Assembly (NCBI GenBank): GCA_009694265.1
Contig: SHVM01000021.1
Span: forward strand, 1-33,577
Length of the DNA stretch: 33,577 bases
Source: Pseudolabrys sp.
Lineage (GTDB): Bacteria; Pseudomonadota; Alphaproteobacteria; Rhizobiales; Xanthobacteraceae
Reading direction: 5' to 3'
Each line of letters begins with the position of its first letter. Within the stretch, counting starts at the first letter, position 1. The translations under genes were made by a program, and so were the position numbers. The notes under the pieces were generated by a model. That model saw only the letters and a list, made by a program, of their open reading frames with translations. It was not told the DNA's origin and did not search any database. This document shows positions 7,736-14,529 of this stretch, piece after piece.

Positions 7736-7827
7736 GCTACGTCGAATTGCCCGGCTGCGGCCATTGCCCGCCGCTCGAACAGCCGCAGCAGTTCCTGGCC
7801 GCGATCAAGGGATTTGTCGGGCTTTAG
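7732..7827 (+). pseudogene. Alpha/beta hydrolase C-terminal remnant
   Basis: The plus-strand frame ending at TAG 7825-7827 reads ARYVELPGCGHCPPLEQP and then QQFLAAIKGFVGL. This is the end of an alpha/beta hydrolase: the catalytic His in G-x-G-H-x-P and the final helix. About 31 codons remain of a usual 260-300. The upstream sequence in this frame is not hydrolase-like and instead belongs to the TRAP remnant on the other strand. The stop codon overlaps that of the converging dehydrogenase gene. Confidence 0.65.
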
Positions 7828-8909
7828 CCCAGCGCCTTCATCACCGCATTGGAGATGGCGCTGGTGCCATCCTTGCCGCCATATTCCATCGGCTTGATAC
7901 CGCCGGCATAGGCCCGGTCGACCGCGCGTTCGATGCGCTGCGCTGCTTCGGCCGCCGGCGGGTGGTCGTGCTTGTCGGCCAGCCAGTCGAGCATCATTGC
8001 GGCCGACAAGATCATCGCGGTCGGATTGGCTTGCGCTTTCCCCATGATGTCGGGCGCGGTGCCGTGGCAGGGCTGGAACACCGCATGCTTGTCGCCGACG
8101 TCGGCCGAGGGCGCGATGCCGAGCCCGCCGATCAATCCGGCGGCCAAGTCGGACAGAATATCGCCGAACATGTTCTCCATCACCATCACGTCGAAGTCCC
8201 AGGGCTTTCGCACCATTAAGGCTGCGCAGGCATCGACATAAAGGTGGTCGGTCGCGACATTGGGAAAATTCTTGGCGCGTTCGTCGAAGATCGCGCGGAA
8301 CCAGGCAAAGGCCTTGAACGCATTGGCTTTGTCGACACAGGTGAGCAGGCCGGGTCGCCCGCGCTTCTTGCGCCGCTCGGCCAGCCGCAGCGAGAAGTCG
8401 AATAGGCGCTGACAAGTCTTGCGCGTCATCACCAGCGTCTCGCGCGCTTCGTCGAGGGTGACTACGCCCTTGCCCATGGACGCGAACAGGCCTTCGGTCG
8501 ACTCGCGGATCAGCACGAAATCGATGCCGCGCTCGGCGGCGCCGACGATCGGGCTCGGCACGCCGGGAATAAGCCGCGCGGGCCGCACGCCGGCATAGAG
8601 GTCGAAGATGAATCGCAGCTCGACCTGCGGCATGATCTCGGTGTTGTCGGGATAACGCACGCTTGGCAATCCGCAGGCGCCGAGCAGGATGGCGTCGGCC
8701 TCCTCGCACAGCTTGATGGTGGAGTCGGGCATCGACTTGCCGGTCTCTTTGTAATGCTCGGCGCCGGCGGCGCCTTCGGTGAAGCGGAATTTGAGACTCG
8801 GCGTGGTCTTTTCGATATGGCGCAGAATGTCGAGCGCAGGCCGCATCACCTCGTGGCCGATGCCATCTCCGGCCAAGACGGCGATATGGAAGGCGGTGTT
8901 GGCGGACAT
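7824..8909 (-). CDS. Isocitrate/isopropylmalate dehydrogenase family protein
   Basis: The 361-residue protein has the beta-decarboxylating dehydrogenase fold: IAVLAGDGIGHEV at the start, VRPARLIPG, V-L-I-R-E-S-T-E-G, the D-x-x-x-D metal-binding pattern in MENMFGDILSDLAAG, and the nucleotide-binding H-G-T-A-P-D-I near the C-terminus. Members oxidise and decarboxylate 3-isopropylmalate, isocitrate, tartrate or D-malate. Divergence from a hydroxypyruvate-isomerase-like gene fits a tartrate or sugar-acid route better than leucine synthesis, but this is inference. The ATG at 8909 has AGGA 8 bases upstream. A much longer open frame beyond it is only the antisense of the neighbouring gene. Confidence 0.88.
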   Translation of the reverse strand: MSANTAFHIAVLAGDGIGHEVMRPALDILRHIEKTTPSLKFRFTEGAAGAEHYKETGKSMPDSTIKLCEEADAILLGACGLPSVRYPDNTEIMPQVELRFIFDLYAGVRPARLIPGVPSPIVGAAERGIDFVLIRESTEGLFASMGKGVVTLDEARETLVMTRKTCQRLFDFSLRLAERRKKRGRPGLLTCVDKANAFKAFAWFRAIFDERAKNFPNVATDHLYVDACAALMVRKPWDFDVMVMENMFGDILSDLAAGLIGGLGIAPSADVGDKHAVFQPCHGTAPDIMGKAQANPTAMILSAAMMLDWLADKHDHPPAAEAAQRIERAVDRAYAGGIKPMEYGGKDGTSAISNAVMKALG

Positions 8910-8987
8910 GAATTTCCTGGGGTAGCGTTGGGGCAATCTGATGGGTAATGAATACGTCCGCGCGTTGCTGCGCAAGGGATGATTGTC

Positions 8988-9773
8988 ATGCCGAAGTTTG
9001 CCGCCAATCTGGGATACCTGTTCACCGACCGCGCGCTGCTCGAGCGCATCGATGCCGCGGCCGCCTGCGGCTTCCAGGCGATCGAGCTGCAATTTCCCTA
9101 TGACGTGCCGGCCTCGCAAGTGAAGGCCGCCATCGAGCGAAATAAGTTGACCATGCTCGGGGCCAATACGCCGCCGGGCGAACGCGACGGCGAGTTCGGT
9201 CTGGCCGCCGTGCCTGGCCGCGAGAAGGACTGGCAGGTACTTTTCAACCGCGCGCTCGACTACATTACGGCGATCGGCGGCAGCGCGATCCATTGTCTCG
9301 CCGGCAAAGTGCCGCCCGAGCAGCGCCCGGCGGCCGAGCGTGTCTATATCGAAAACCTGGCCCGCGCTGCCGACTTGGCTGCCGCCAAAGACATCACGCT
9401 GCTGATCGAGCCGATCAACCCGCGCGACCGGCCGAATTATTTTCTCAACCGGGTCGAGCACGCCGCCGATATCATCGCCAAGGCGAGGCGGCCTAATATC
9501 CGCATGCAGTTCGATTTCTATCATGTGCAGATTGTCGGCGGTGATCTGATCACACGGCTCGAAAAGCACCTGCCCGTCATCGGCCATCTGCAATGCGCCG
9601 CGGTGCCGTCCCGCCACGAGCCGGACGAGGGCGAGATCAACTACCCCGCGGTATTCGCGGCGGTGGACCGGCTTGGGTTTAAGGGCTGGATCGGCTGCGA
9701 ATACCGGCCGCGCAAACGCACCGAGGAGGGCCTGGGCTGGGCCAAGGCTTACGGGCTCATTGCGGCCCGTTAA
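8988..9773 (+). CDS. Hydroxypyruvate isomerase-like TIM-barrel protein
   Basis: The 261-residue protein starts MPKFAANLGYLF and carries the metal-site residues of the xylose-isomerase-like TIM barrel hydroxypyruvate isomerase / 2-oxo-tetronate isomerase group: E in LLIEPINPRD, D and H in QFDFYHVQ, and E in IGCEYRP. Such enzymes interconvert hydroxypyruvate and tartronate semialdehyde, or 2- and 3-oxo-tetronates. The ATG at 8988 has AAGGGA 8 bases ahead; an in-frame ATG at 8979 touches that site and is less likely. It is divergent from the dehydrogenase at 7824, with a 78-bp shared control region, so the two may serve one C3/C4 sugar-acid pathway. Confidence 0.88.
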   Translation: MPKFAANLGYLFTDRALLERIDAAAACGFQAIELQFPYDVPASQVKAAIERNKLTMLGANTPPGERDGEFGLAAVPGREKDWQVLFNRALDYITAIGGSAIHCLAGKVPPEQRPAAERVYIENLARAADLAAAKDITLLIEPINPRDRPNYFLNRVEHAADIIAKARRPNIRMQFDFYHVQIVGGDLITRLEKHLPVIGHLQCAAVPSRHEPDEGEINYPAVFAAVDRLGFKGWIGCEYRPRKRTEEGLGWAKAYGLIAAR

Positions 9774-9853
9774 CCCCCGATTAACCATCAAACTTCTTGA
9801 AAACCCTCACTTTTTCGCTTTGCGGCGGCGTCTTGCATTGCTAAATTGCGCCC

Positions 9854-10423
9854 ATGTGGGGACGCCGCAACAAAGCCGAGGCTGAAACCTCCGAGCCGTC
9901 GAATGCGCTCAAGGACGCGGTGCGCGCGGCGCGCATCGAGGTGGCCGAGCGCTCCGGCGTGGTGGTCGAACTGCGCGACGCCGAGCTGGCCCGGCTCGAA
10001 CTGCTCAACGAAGCGCTCGATCCGCTGTTTACGGACATTCCCGACCACATCGAACTGTTCGACCGCGGCGTGAGCCGGGGCGACGTGCCGCGGCTGTGGA
10101 TCGACGTGATCGCGCATGTCGAGATGGGGCGCGACAAGCGGCAATACCGTTTCGTGCAGGACACCCGCTATGGCCGCGCCGTGCTGGTGGAGAGCTACGA
10201 GGTGCCCGAGATCGCCCATGCGGTCACCCGCTATGTGGCGCGGCGGCTGGTCGAACGCGAGCGCGCACTGGGCGACGATTCAACCAGCGAAACCGCGATG
10301 CAGGTAAGGCTGGCGCAGGAGGCGCGCAATCGGGGCTGGCGCCGGTTCCGCTCATTCATGCTCGGCGTGATCGTCGGCATCGGCGCGCTGTTTGCGCTGG
10401 CGCTGTTTAGTCCGCATCCGTAA
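9854..10423 (+). CDS. Conserved hypothetical tail-anchored membrane protein
   Basis: I do not recognise a named family. The 189 residues split into a charged, helical cytoplasmic part (about 1-160) and a single C-terminal membrane segment (about 168-185, FMLGVIVGIGALFALALF). The start MWGRRNKAEAE and the acidic/basic heptad-like stretch R-A-A-R-I-E-V-A-E-R suggest a peripheral helix bundle. The middle part F-D-R-G-V-S-R-G-D-V-P-R-L-W-I-D-V is the most family-like block and resembles small hypothetical proteins common in this order. No signal peptide is seen. It stands alone between the isomerase-like gene and a convergent phosphoesterase. Confidence 0.65.
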   Translation: MWGRRNKAEAETSEPSNALKDAVRAARIEVAERSGVVVELRDAELARLELLNEALDPLFTDIPDHIELFDRGVSRGDVPRLWIDVIAHVEMGRDKRQYRFVQDTRYGRAVLVESYEVPEIAHAVTRYVARRLVERERALGDDSTSETAMQVRLAQEARNRGWRRFRSFMLGVIVGIGALFALALFSPHP

Positions 10424-10443
10424 CTTTTCTTTATCTCCCTCAT

Positions 10444-11337
10444 TCAGGGAGAGGGAACAGAAAGCACAAACCGCTTCTGCTCGGCGATCCCGCCTTCGGG
10501 GGTCATGCCGCGCGAGATCAGTTCGCAGCTCCAGGCGCCGGGCGCGCCGGCGATCCGGTAGAGATGATAGGCGGCGGCATCGTTTGCTTTGCCGATTGCT
10601 GCCGACGCCGACGGCACGCCGACCGCCGGCACGCGCGTGCCGTTGGGACCTTGCAGCCAGTTGAGCATGTGCACATGGTCGTGGCCGTGGATCACCAGAT
10701 CGGCGCCGTGCGCGGCGATGATGCGCAGCAACACCGGCGCATCGAGCAGGGCCTTGGTGCGGCCGGCTTTGCTCACCGGCGGATGATGGATCAGCAGCAC
10801 GCGAAACAGGTTTTCGCCTTTGAGCTGATTGAGAGTTTCCGCCAGGCCCGCAAGCTGCGCGGTACCGAGCCAGCCGGTCGCCAGCAACGGCGCGGTCGGC
10901 ACGCCACTCGTCACGCCGATCAGCGCTAGCGGCCCGCGCCGGCGCAAAAACGGAAATCCGGCGATGCCGTCATCGTCACTCATTTGTGCGCCCCATTGGC
11001 GCACAGCGTAACCGGCGGCTTCTGGTACATAGATGTCGTGATTGCCGGGGACAAAGGTCACGTCCCGGGGCGTCCCCAGACTTTCCAGCCACTCGCGGCC
11101 GCGCACAAATTCAGCTGGCAGCGCGATATTGGCGATGTCGCCGGTGACCGCGATATGGCCGGGCGCCTGCGATTTCATATCGGCGACGATTTTCGCCAGC
11201 ACGGCGGGATCGTGGATGAAGCGCCGATTGCGCTGCCAATTGATGTAACCGGTCACGCGCTTGCCAAGCAGGTCTCTCCAATGCGGCTGCGGCAGCGGCG
11301 CCAGATGCGGGTCGGACAGATGGGCGAGGGTGAACAT
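10444..11337 (-). CDS. Calcineurin-type metallophosphoesterase
   Basis: The 297-residue protein has all five motifs of the calcineurin-like superfamily in order: HLSDPHLA (D9, H11), TGDIAN, VPGNHDIY, LLIHHPPV and VIHGHDHVHM. They build a dinuclear metal site that hydrolyses phosphomonoesters or diesters such as cyclic nucleotides or UDP-diacylglucosamine. The substrate cannot be read from the sequence. No signal peptide or membrane segment is present, so it is probably cytoplasmic. Its stop codon lies inside a small inverted repeat (TCTCCCT 10434-10440 / AGGGAGA 10446-10452) shared with the converging gene, a possible weak bidirectional terminator. Confidence 0.9.
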   Translation of the reverse strand: MFTLAHLSDPHLAPLPQPHWRDLLGKRVTGYINWQRNRRFIHDPAVLAKIVADMKSQAPGHIAVTGDIANIALPAEFVRGREWLESLGTPRDVTFVPGNHDIYVPEAAGYAVRQWGAQMSDDDGIAGFPFLRRRGPLALIGVTSGVPTAPLLATGWLGTAQLAGLAETLNQLKGENLFRVLLIHHPPVSKAGRTKALLDAPVLLRIIAAHGADLVIHGHDHVHMLNWLQGPNGTRVPAVGVPSASAAIGKANDAAAYHLYRIAGAPGAWSCELISRGMTPEGGIAEQKRFVLSVPSP

Positions 11338-11370
11338 GTAATCCGGTTTAGCGGATTCCGCGTGTCTCAG

Positions 11371-11521
11371 TCACCCTGAGGTGCGCGGCGCGCAGCGCCG
11401 GGCCTCAAAGGGCGACGGCCCCGGCCTTATGGATTTTGGCCGTCCATCCTTTGAGGCTCGCGGAGCCTGTCATCGGGCCGCGCTTCGCGCGGACCCGTTG
11501 GCTCGCACCTCAGGATGACGG
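11371..11521. repeat. Long dispersed palindromic intergenic repeat
   Basis: The left end reads TCACCCTGAGGTGCG and the right end CGCACCTCAGGATGACG, inverted copies with two mismatches. The inner parts GCCTCAAAGG / CCTTTGAGGC also pair. The element fills most of the 191-bp gap between the phosphoesterase and mbfA. It shares the CCTGAGG outer core with the 3047-3137 repeat, so both belong to a family of rhizobial intergenic palindromes, as recalled rather than searched. It could form a large RNA hairpin downstream of mbfA. Confidence 0.7.
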
Positions 11522-11528
11522 GTAAACA

Positions 11529-12488
11529 CTACGAATTCCCGATCAATATCCCCGCGATGAACACCAGCGTGCCGCCGACCATGATCTGAAAGGCCGCCTG
11601 CAGGAACGGCGTGTCCATGTAGCGGTAGCGGATCCAGGAGATCACCGCGAGCTCGATCGCCACCACGATGATGGCGAGGATCGTCGCCACCCAGAAGTCC
11701 GGAATGAGATAGGGCAATGTGTGGCCGAGCCCGCCGAGCGTGGTCATGATGCCGCTCACCGCGCCGCGCAGCCAGGGCGTGCCGCGGCCGGTGAGCGAGC
11801 CGTCGTCCGACAGCGCCTCGGCAAAGCCCATGGAAATGCCGGCGCCGACCGAAGCCGCCATGCCGACCAGGAAGGTCTCCCAGGTGCTGTGGGTGGCGAA
11901 GGCGGCGGCAAACAGCGGCGCTAGCGTCGAGACCGAACCGTCCATCAGCCCGACCAGCCCGGGCTGGATATATTGCAGCAGGAACATCCGCCGCGCGGTT
12001 TCGTCTTCCTTCGCGCGCGCGCCCTTGGTGAGGATCGTCTCGGTCAGCTTGTGCGCGAGACTTTCATGGCCGGCCTCGGCTTCCGCCAGTTCGATCAGCA
12101 ATTGCCGCACCGAGGCGTCGCGCGCGGTTGCCGCCGCCTTGCGGTAGAAACGCTCGGCTTCGTATTCCATGTTCTCGGCGAACTTGCGCACCTCGTCGAG
12201 CCCGAGCGGGCGCATCAGCCAGAGCGAGGACTTGTGGGTGATGAAGCCTTTGACGTCCTGGCGGCGGATCAGCGGCAGGTATTCGCCGAATTTCTTGCGG
12301 TAGAGATCGAACAGCATGGTGCGGTGGGTGACTTCCTCGTCCGCCATCTCGTCGAACACCTTGGCGGAGGAGGGAAACGCCTCGCGCAGGCCTTCCGCGA
12401 AGCCGCGGTAGATGCGGCTGTCTTCCTCCTCATTGGTGATGGCCAGCGCCAGCACTTCCTGTTCGGTCAGTTCGGAGAATTTCTTCAC
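11529..12488 (-). CDS. mbfA: MbfA, membrane-bound ferritin-like iron exporter (erythrin-VIT1 fusion)
   Basis: The 319-residue protein joins a ferritin/erythrin-like domain (about 1-150) to a VIT1/CCC1-like membrane domain (about 165-319). The first has repeated carboxylate/His motifs (NEEEDSRIY, DEMADEEVTHR, ENMEYEAERFY, EAEAGHE) for a di-iron site. The second has GLVGLMDGSVSTLAPLFAA, MAASVGAGISMG and further helices. In Bradyrhizobium and Agrobacterium, MbfA exports iron and protects against iron/peroxide stress, under Irr control. The GTG at 12488 is preferred because GAGG lies 7 bases before it; a TTG at 12521 would add 11 basic residues. An Irr-type palindrome lies 57-73 bp upstream. Confidence 0.93.
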   Translation of the reverse strand: MKKFSELTEQEVLALAITNEEEDSRIYRGFAEGLREAFPSSAKVFDEMADEEVTHRTMLFDLYRKKFGEYLPLIRRQDVKGFITHKSSLWLMRPLGLDEVRKFAENMEYEAERFYRKAAATARDASVRQLLIELAEAEAGHESLAHKLTETILTKGARAKEDETARRMFLLQYIQPGLVGLMDGSVSTLAPLFAAAFATHSTWETFLVGMAASVGAGISMGFAEALSDDGSLTGRGTPWLRGAVSGIMTTLGGLGHTLPYLIPDFWVATILAIIVVAIELAVISWIRYRYMDTPFLQAAFQIMVGGTLVFIAGILIGNS

Positions 12489-12544
12489 GCGGCGTCCTCG
12501 CAATCGGCGGCTGGCGGGCAAGTGCTGGCTGGCTGAATCTATAT

Positions 12545-12561
12545 ATTAGAACTATTCTAAT
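12545..12561. promoter_or_regulatory. Irr-type iron control element (ICE) upstream of mbfA
   Basis: ATTAGAA-CTA-TTCTAAT is a perfect 7+7 inverted repeat with a 3-base centre. It matches the core of the Irr box/ICE recalled for rhizobial Irr targets (TTAGAA...TTCTAA). On the minus strand it abuts AT-rich TAATATATAG, a likely -10 region, so Irr bound here would block mbfA under low iron, as known for mbfA in relatives. It also lies 87 bp before the divergent Nudix gene and might affect that too. Confidence 0.8.
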
Positions 12562-12647
12562 CATGGAAGGGGCGGTTTGACACTTAATCCGCGCGGCTGC
12601 TGGTTACAGGTCGCTGAGTCAGCAATGGCCATTGAAGGAATAAGTAT

Positions 12648-13124
12648 TTGCAGCGTCTTCGCCGTGCGCTTGAGCCGGTCATCCGGCCGCTGGTTCATTT
12701 CTACTGGCGGTTCTCGCGGGCTGCGACGCTGGGCGCGCGCGCCATAGTGATCGACGGAACCGGGCGCATCTTTCTGGTCAAGCACTCTTATGTGGATGGC
12801 TGGCATCTGCCTGGCGGCGGCGTGGAAATCGGCGAGACCATGCTCACGGCGCTGGCGCGCGAACTGGCCGAGGAAGGCAATATCCAGCTCGCCGGACAGC
12901 CTGTTCTGCACGGGATATTTTTCAACGGCCGGGTGTCGAACCGCGACCATGTGGCGCTGTTCATCGTGCGCGACTTCCGCCAGGACATGCAGCCTGTGCC
13001 CAATCGTGAAATCGTCGCGCACGGATTTTTCGCGATCGATGCGCTGCCGGGCGACACCGGCCGCGCCACCCGCGCGCGCGTGGCGGAAGTTTTCGGCGGC
13101 GCTGCGGTGAGTGAGTTGTGGTGA
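12648..13124 (+). CDS. Nudix hydrolase
   Basis: The 158-residue protein carries a Nudix box at 57-79 (GGVEIGETMLTALARELAEE, with E63, R71, E72, E75, E76). It fits the consensus except that the Gly after the EE pair is Asn78. Nudix enzymes hydrolyse nucleoside diphosphates linked to another moiety; the substrate is unknown here. The N-terminal 25 residues are basic and aromatic, possibly membrane-touching. The start is TTG at 12648, with AAGGA 8 bases upstream and no competing ATG. The stop overlaps the leader of the Crp/Fnr gene 8 bases on, so the two are probably one transcript. Confidence 0.88.
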   Translation: MQRLRRALEPVIRPLVHFYWRFSRAATLGARAIVIDGTGRIFLVKHSYVDGWHLPGGGVEIGETMLTALARELAEEGNIQLAGQPVLHGIFFNGRVSNRDHVALFIVRDFRQDMQPVPNREIVAHGFFAIDALPGDTGRATRARVAEVFGGAAVSELW

Positions 13125-13132
13125 GGCAAACA

Positions 13133-13738
13133 ATGCCGGGCAAGGATTGGCTCCCCGCCGCGGTGCGCGCCGTGGCAATTGACCGCAAACTGAAATCCGG
13201 CGAGGCGCTGTTCCGGTTCGGCGACAAGACCACGGGCTTCTGCGAAGTGATCGCCGGCCGCGTGCGGATGTGCCGGGTCGACCGTTCGGGGCGCGAAGTC
13301 ATCCTCTTTGTTGCAGGCCCGGGCGAGACCATCGCCGAGGCCTCCCTGTTCTCAACCGTCTATCACTGTGACGCCATCGCCAGCACCGACGTGCTCGTGC
13401 GCATCTATCCGAAGCAGGCCTTGCTCGCGGCATTCGAGAAAGACCGCAAGGCCGCGCAGGCCTTCGCAGCGACGCTCGCCCGTCAAGTGATGAACCTGCG
13501 CACCCGCATCGAGCAGCGCAACATCCGCTCCGCGCGCGAGCGCGTGCGGCATTATCTCGGCCTTAATGCCGATGCCGGTGGCCGTAGCGTCAGCCTTCCC
13601 GGTACGCTGAAGGATCTCGCCGCCGAACTGGGACTCACCCATGAGGCGCTCTACCGCACGCTGGCGGCGCTCGAACGTTCGGGCGAAATCAAGCGTTCCA
13701 AGGGTAAGATCGCGCTGCTGCGGCGGCGCAAGATATGA
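13133..13738 (+). CDS. Crp/Fnr-family transcriptional regulator
   Basis: The 201-residue protein has a cyclic-nucleotide-binding-like beta barrel (about 18-105, with GRVRMCRVDRSGREVIL and GETIAEASLF), a dimer helix and a C-terminal winged helix-turn-helix (about 160-195, LKDLAAELGLTHEALYRTL). In the recognition helix E171 and R175 match the Fnr E-x-x-S-R pattern, with Tyr instead of Ser. There is no N-terminal cysteine cluster for an iron-sulfur centre. The ATG at 13133 has GAGG 6 bases upstream; GTG codons at 13118 and 13121 are alternatives. An Fnr-like palindrome overlaps its stop codon, pointing to control of the next gene. Confidence 0.92.
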   Translation: MPGKDWLPAAVRAVAIDRKLKSGEALFRFGDKTTGFCEVIAGRVRMCRVDRSGREVILFVAGPGETIAEASLFSTVYHCDAIASTDVLVRIYPKQALLAAFEKDRKAAQAFAATLARQVMNLRTRIEQRNIRSARERVRHYLGLNADAGGRSVSLPGTLKDLAAELGLTHEALYRTLAALERSGEIKRSKGKIALLRRRKI

Positions 13739-13750
13739 TCTCGATCATAT
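13733..13750. promoter_or_regulatory. Fnr/Crp-like palindromic operator
   Basis: ATATGATC-TC-GATCATAT is an 18-bp perfect inverted repeat. Its core ATGAT-N4-ATCAT (13735-13748) has the spacing of Fnr-type boxes (TTGAT-N4-ATCAA) with one change per half. It overlaps the regulator's stop codon and is centred 68 bases before the next gene's ATG. Placing it at -41.5 would put transcription start near 13783, with a weak -10 (TAACAG, 13771-13776). Binding by the adjacent Crp/Fnr protein is inferred. Confidence 0.6.
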
Positions 13751-13809
13751 ACGGCTTTCGCCGCCTGGGCTAACAGGACAGCTGGGGCATAACGCGAAAG
13801 AGGTATCCG

Positions 13810-14508
13810 ATGTCGAAACTTCCCTGGAAGACCCTGCTTGCCGGCGCGGCGATCCTTGCCGTCACGGTCTTCGCCTACGCCCAGTTCTCGAACGGGCCGA
13901 TGGGCAGGCATGGTCAGATGTCGCAAGGCGGCAATATGCGCCAGATGCACGAGCAGATGATGCAAGGCCCAGGGATGCAAGGTTCCGGCGGCATGCACCA
14001 AGGAATGAACAATGGAATGCAAGGCGGTACGGGCCAGCATGGCGAGATGCACGGACAGCGCTCCGGCTTACCGGCGATGCCGGGCCAGGACGCCTCCGGC
14101 ACCATCCAGGAAGTCGTTGCGATGCTGGAGGCCGATCCCGCAACCGACTGGTCGAAGGTGAACATCGCGCCACTGCGCGAGCATCTCATCGACATGAACG
14201 AAGTCACGCTGCGCGCCGCCGCGAGCGAGCGCATGCTCGACAACGGCATCGAGATCGCCGTGACCGGCGAGGGCCGCACAGCGGCCGCCATCAAGCGCAT
14301 GGTGACGGCGCATGTGCAGGTGCTTGCCAGCATGGGCTGGAACGCCAAGACCGAGGAATTGACGAACGGCGTCAAGCTCACCGTGACGGCAAGCGATGCC
14401 GTGCCGCTCGCCAAGCTCAAGGCGCTCGGCTTCATGGGCATCATGGTGCAGGGCGGTCATCACCAGCCGCATCATTTGTTGATGGCCAAGGGGGAGTTCA
14501 TGCACTGA
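13810..14508 (+). CDS. Exported Met/His-rich protein, putative metal-binding
   Basis: The 232-residue protein has a signal peptide (KLPWK, then LLAGAAILAVTVFAYAQ). A 60-residue low-complexity segment (31-90) holds 12 Met and 5 His, mainly in M-x-x-M, M-H and G-M patterns that in other proteins bind Cu(I), Ag(I) or Ni. A folded domain follows (about 95-225) with T-I-Q-E-V-V-A-M-L-E-A-D-P and L-R-E-H-L-I-D-M-N-E-V-T-L. The last 16 residues add five His (HHQPHHLLMAKGEFMH). I do not know the family's function; periplasmic metal binding is inference. AGAGG precedes the ATG by 6 bases, and a Crp/Fnr gene with a palindrome lies directly upstream. Confidence 0.7.
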   Translation: MSKLPWKTLLAGAAILAVTVFAYAQFSNGPMGRHGQMSQGGNMRQMHEQMMQGPGMQGSGGMHQGMNNGMQGGTGQHGEMHGQRSGLPAMPGQDASGTIQEVVAMLEADPATDWSKVNIAPLREHLIDMNEVTLRAAASERMLDNGIEIAVTGEGRTAAAIKRMVTAHVQVLASMGWNAKTEELTNGVKLTVTASDAVPLAKLKALGFMGIMVQGGHHQPHHLLMAKGEFMH

Positions 14509-14529
14509 GCGCGTCGAAGCGCGCGTGAG

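Noticed and set aside
8910-9791. Long minus-strand open frame extending the dehydrogenase gene by about 290 codons
   Set aside because: It is antisense to the hydroxypyruvate-isomerase-like gene, shows no family motif, and the dehydrogenase has a natural ATG with ribosome site at 8909.
13941-14090. Met/Gly/Gln-rich part of the 13810 gene as a tandem DNA repeat
   Set aside because: The residues recur in composition but no regular unit length is seen at DNA level.
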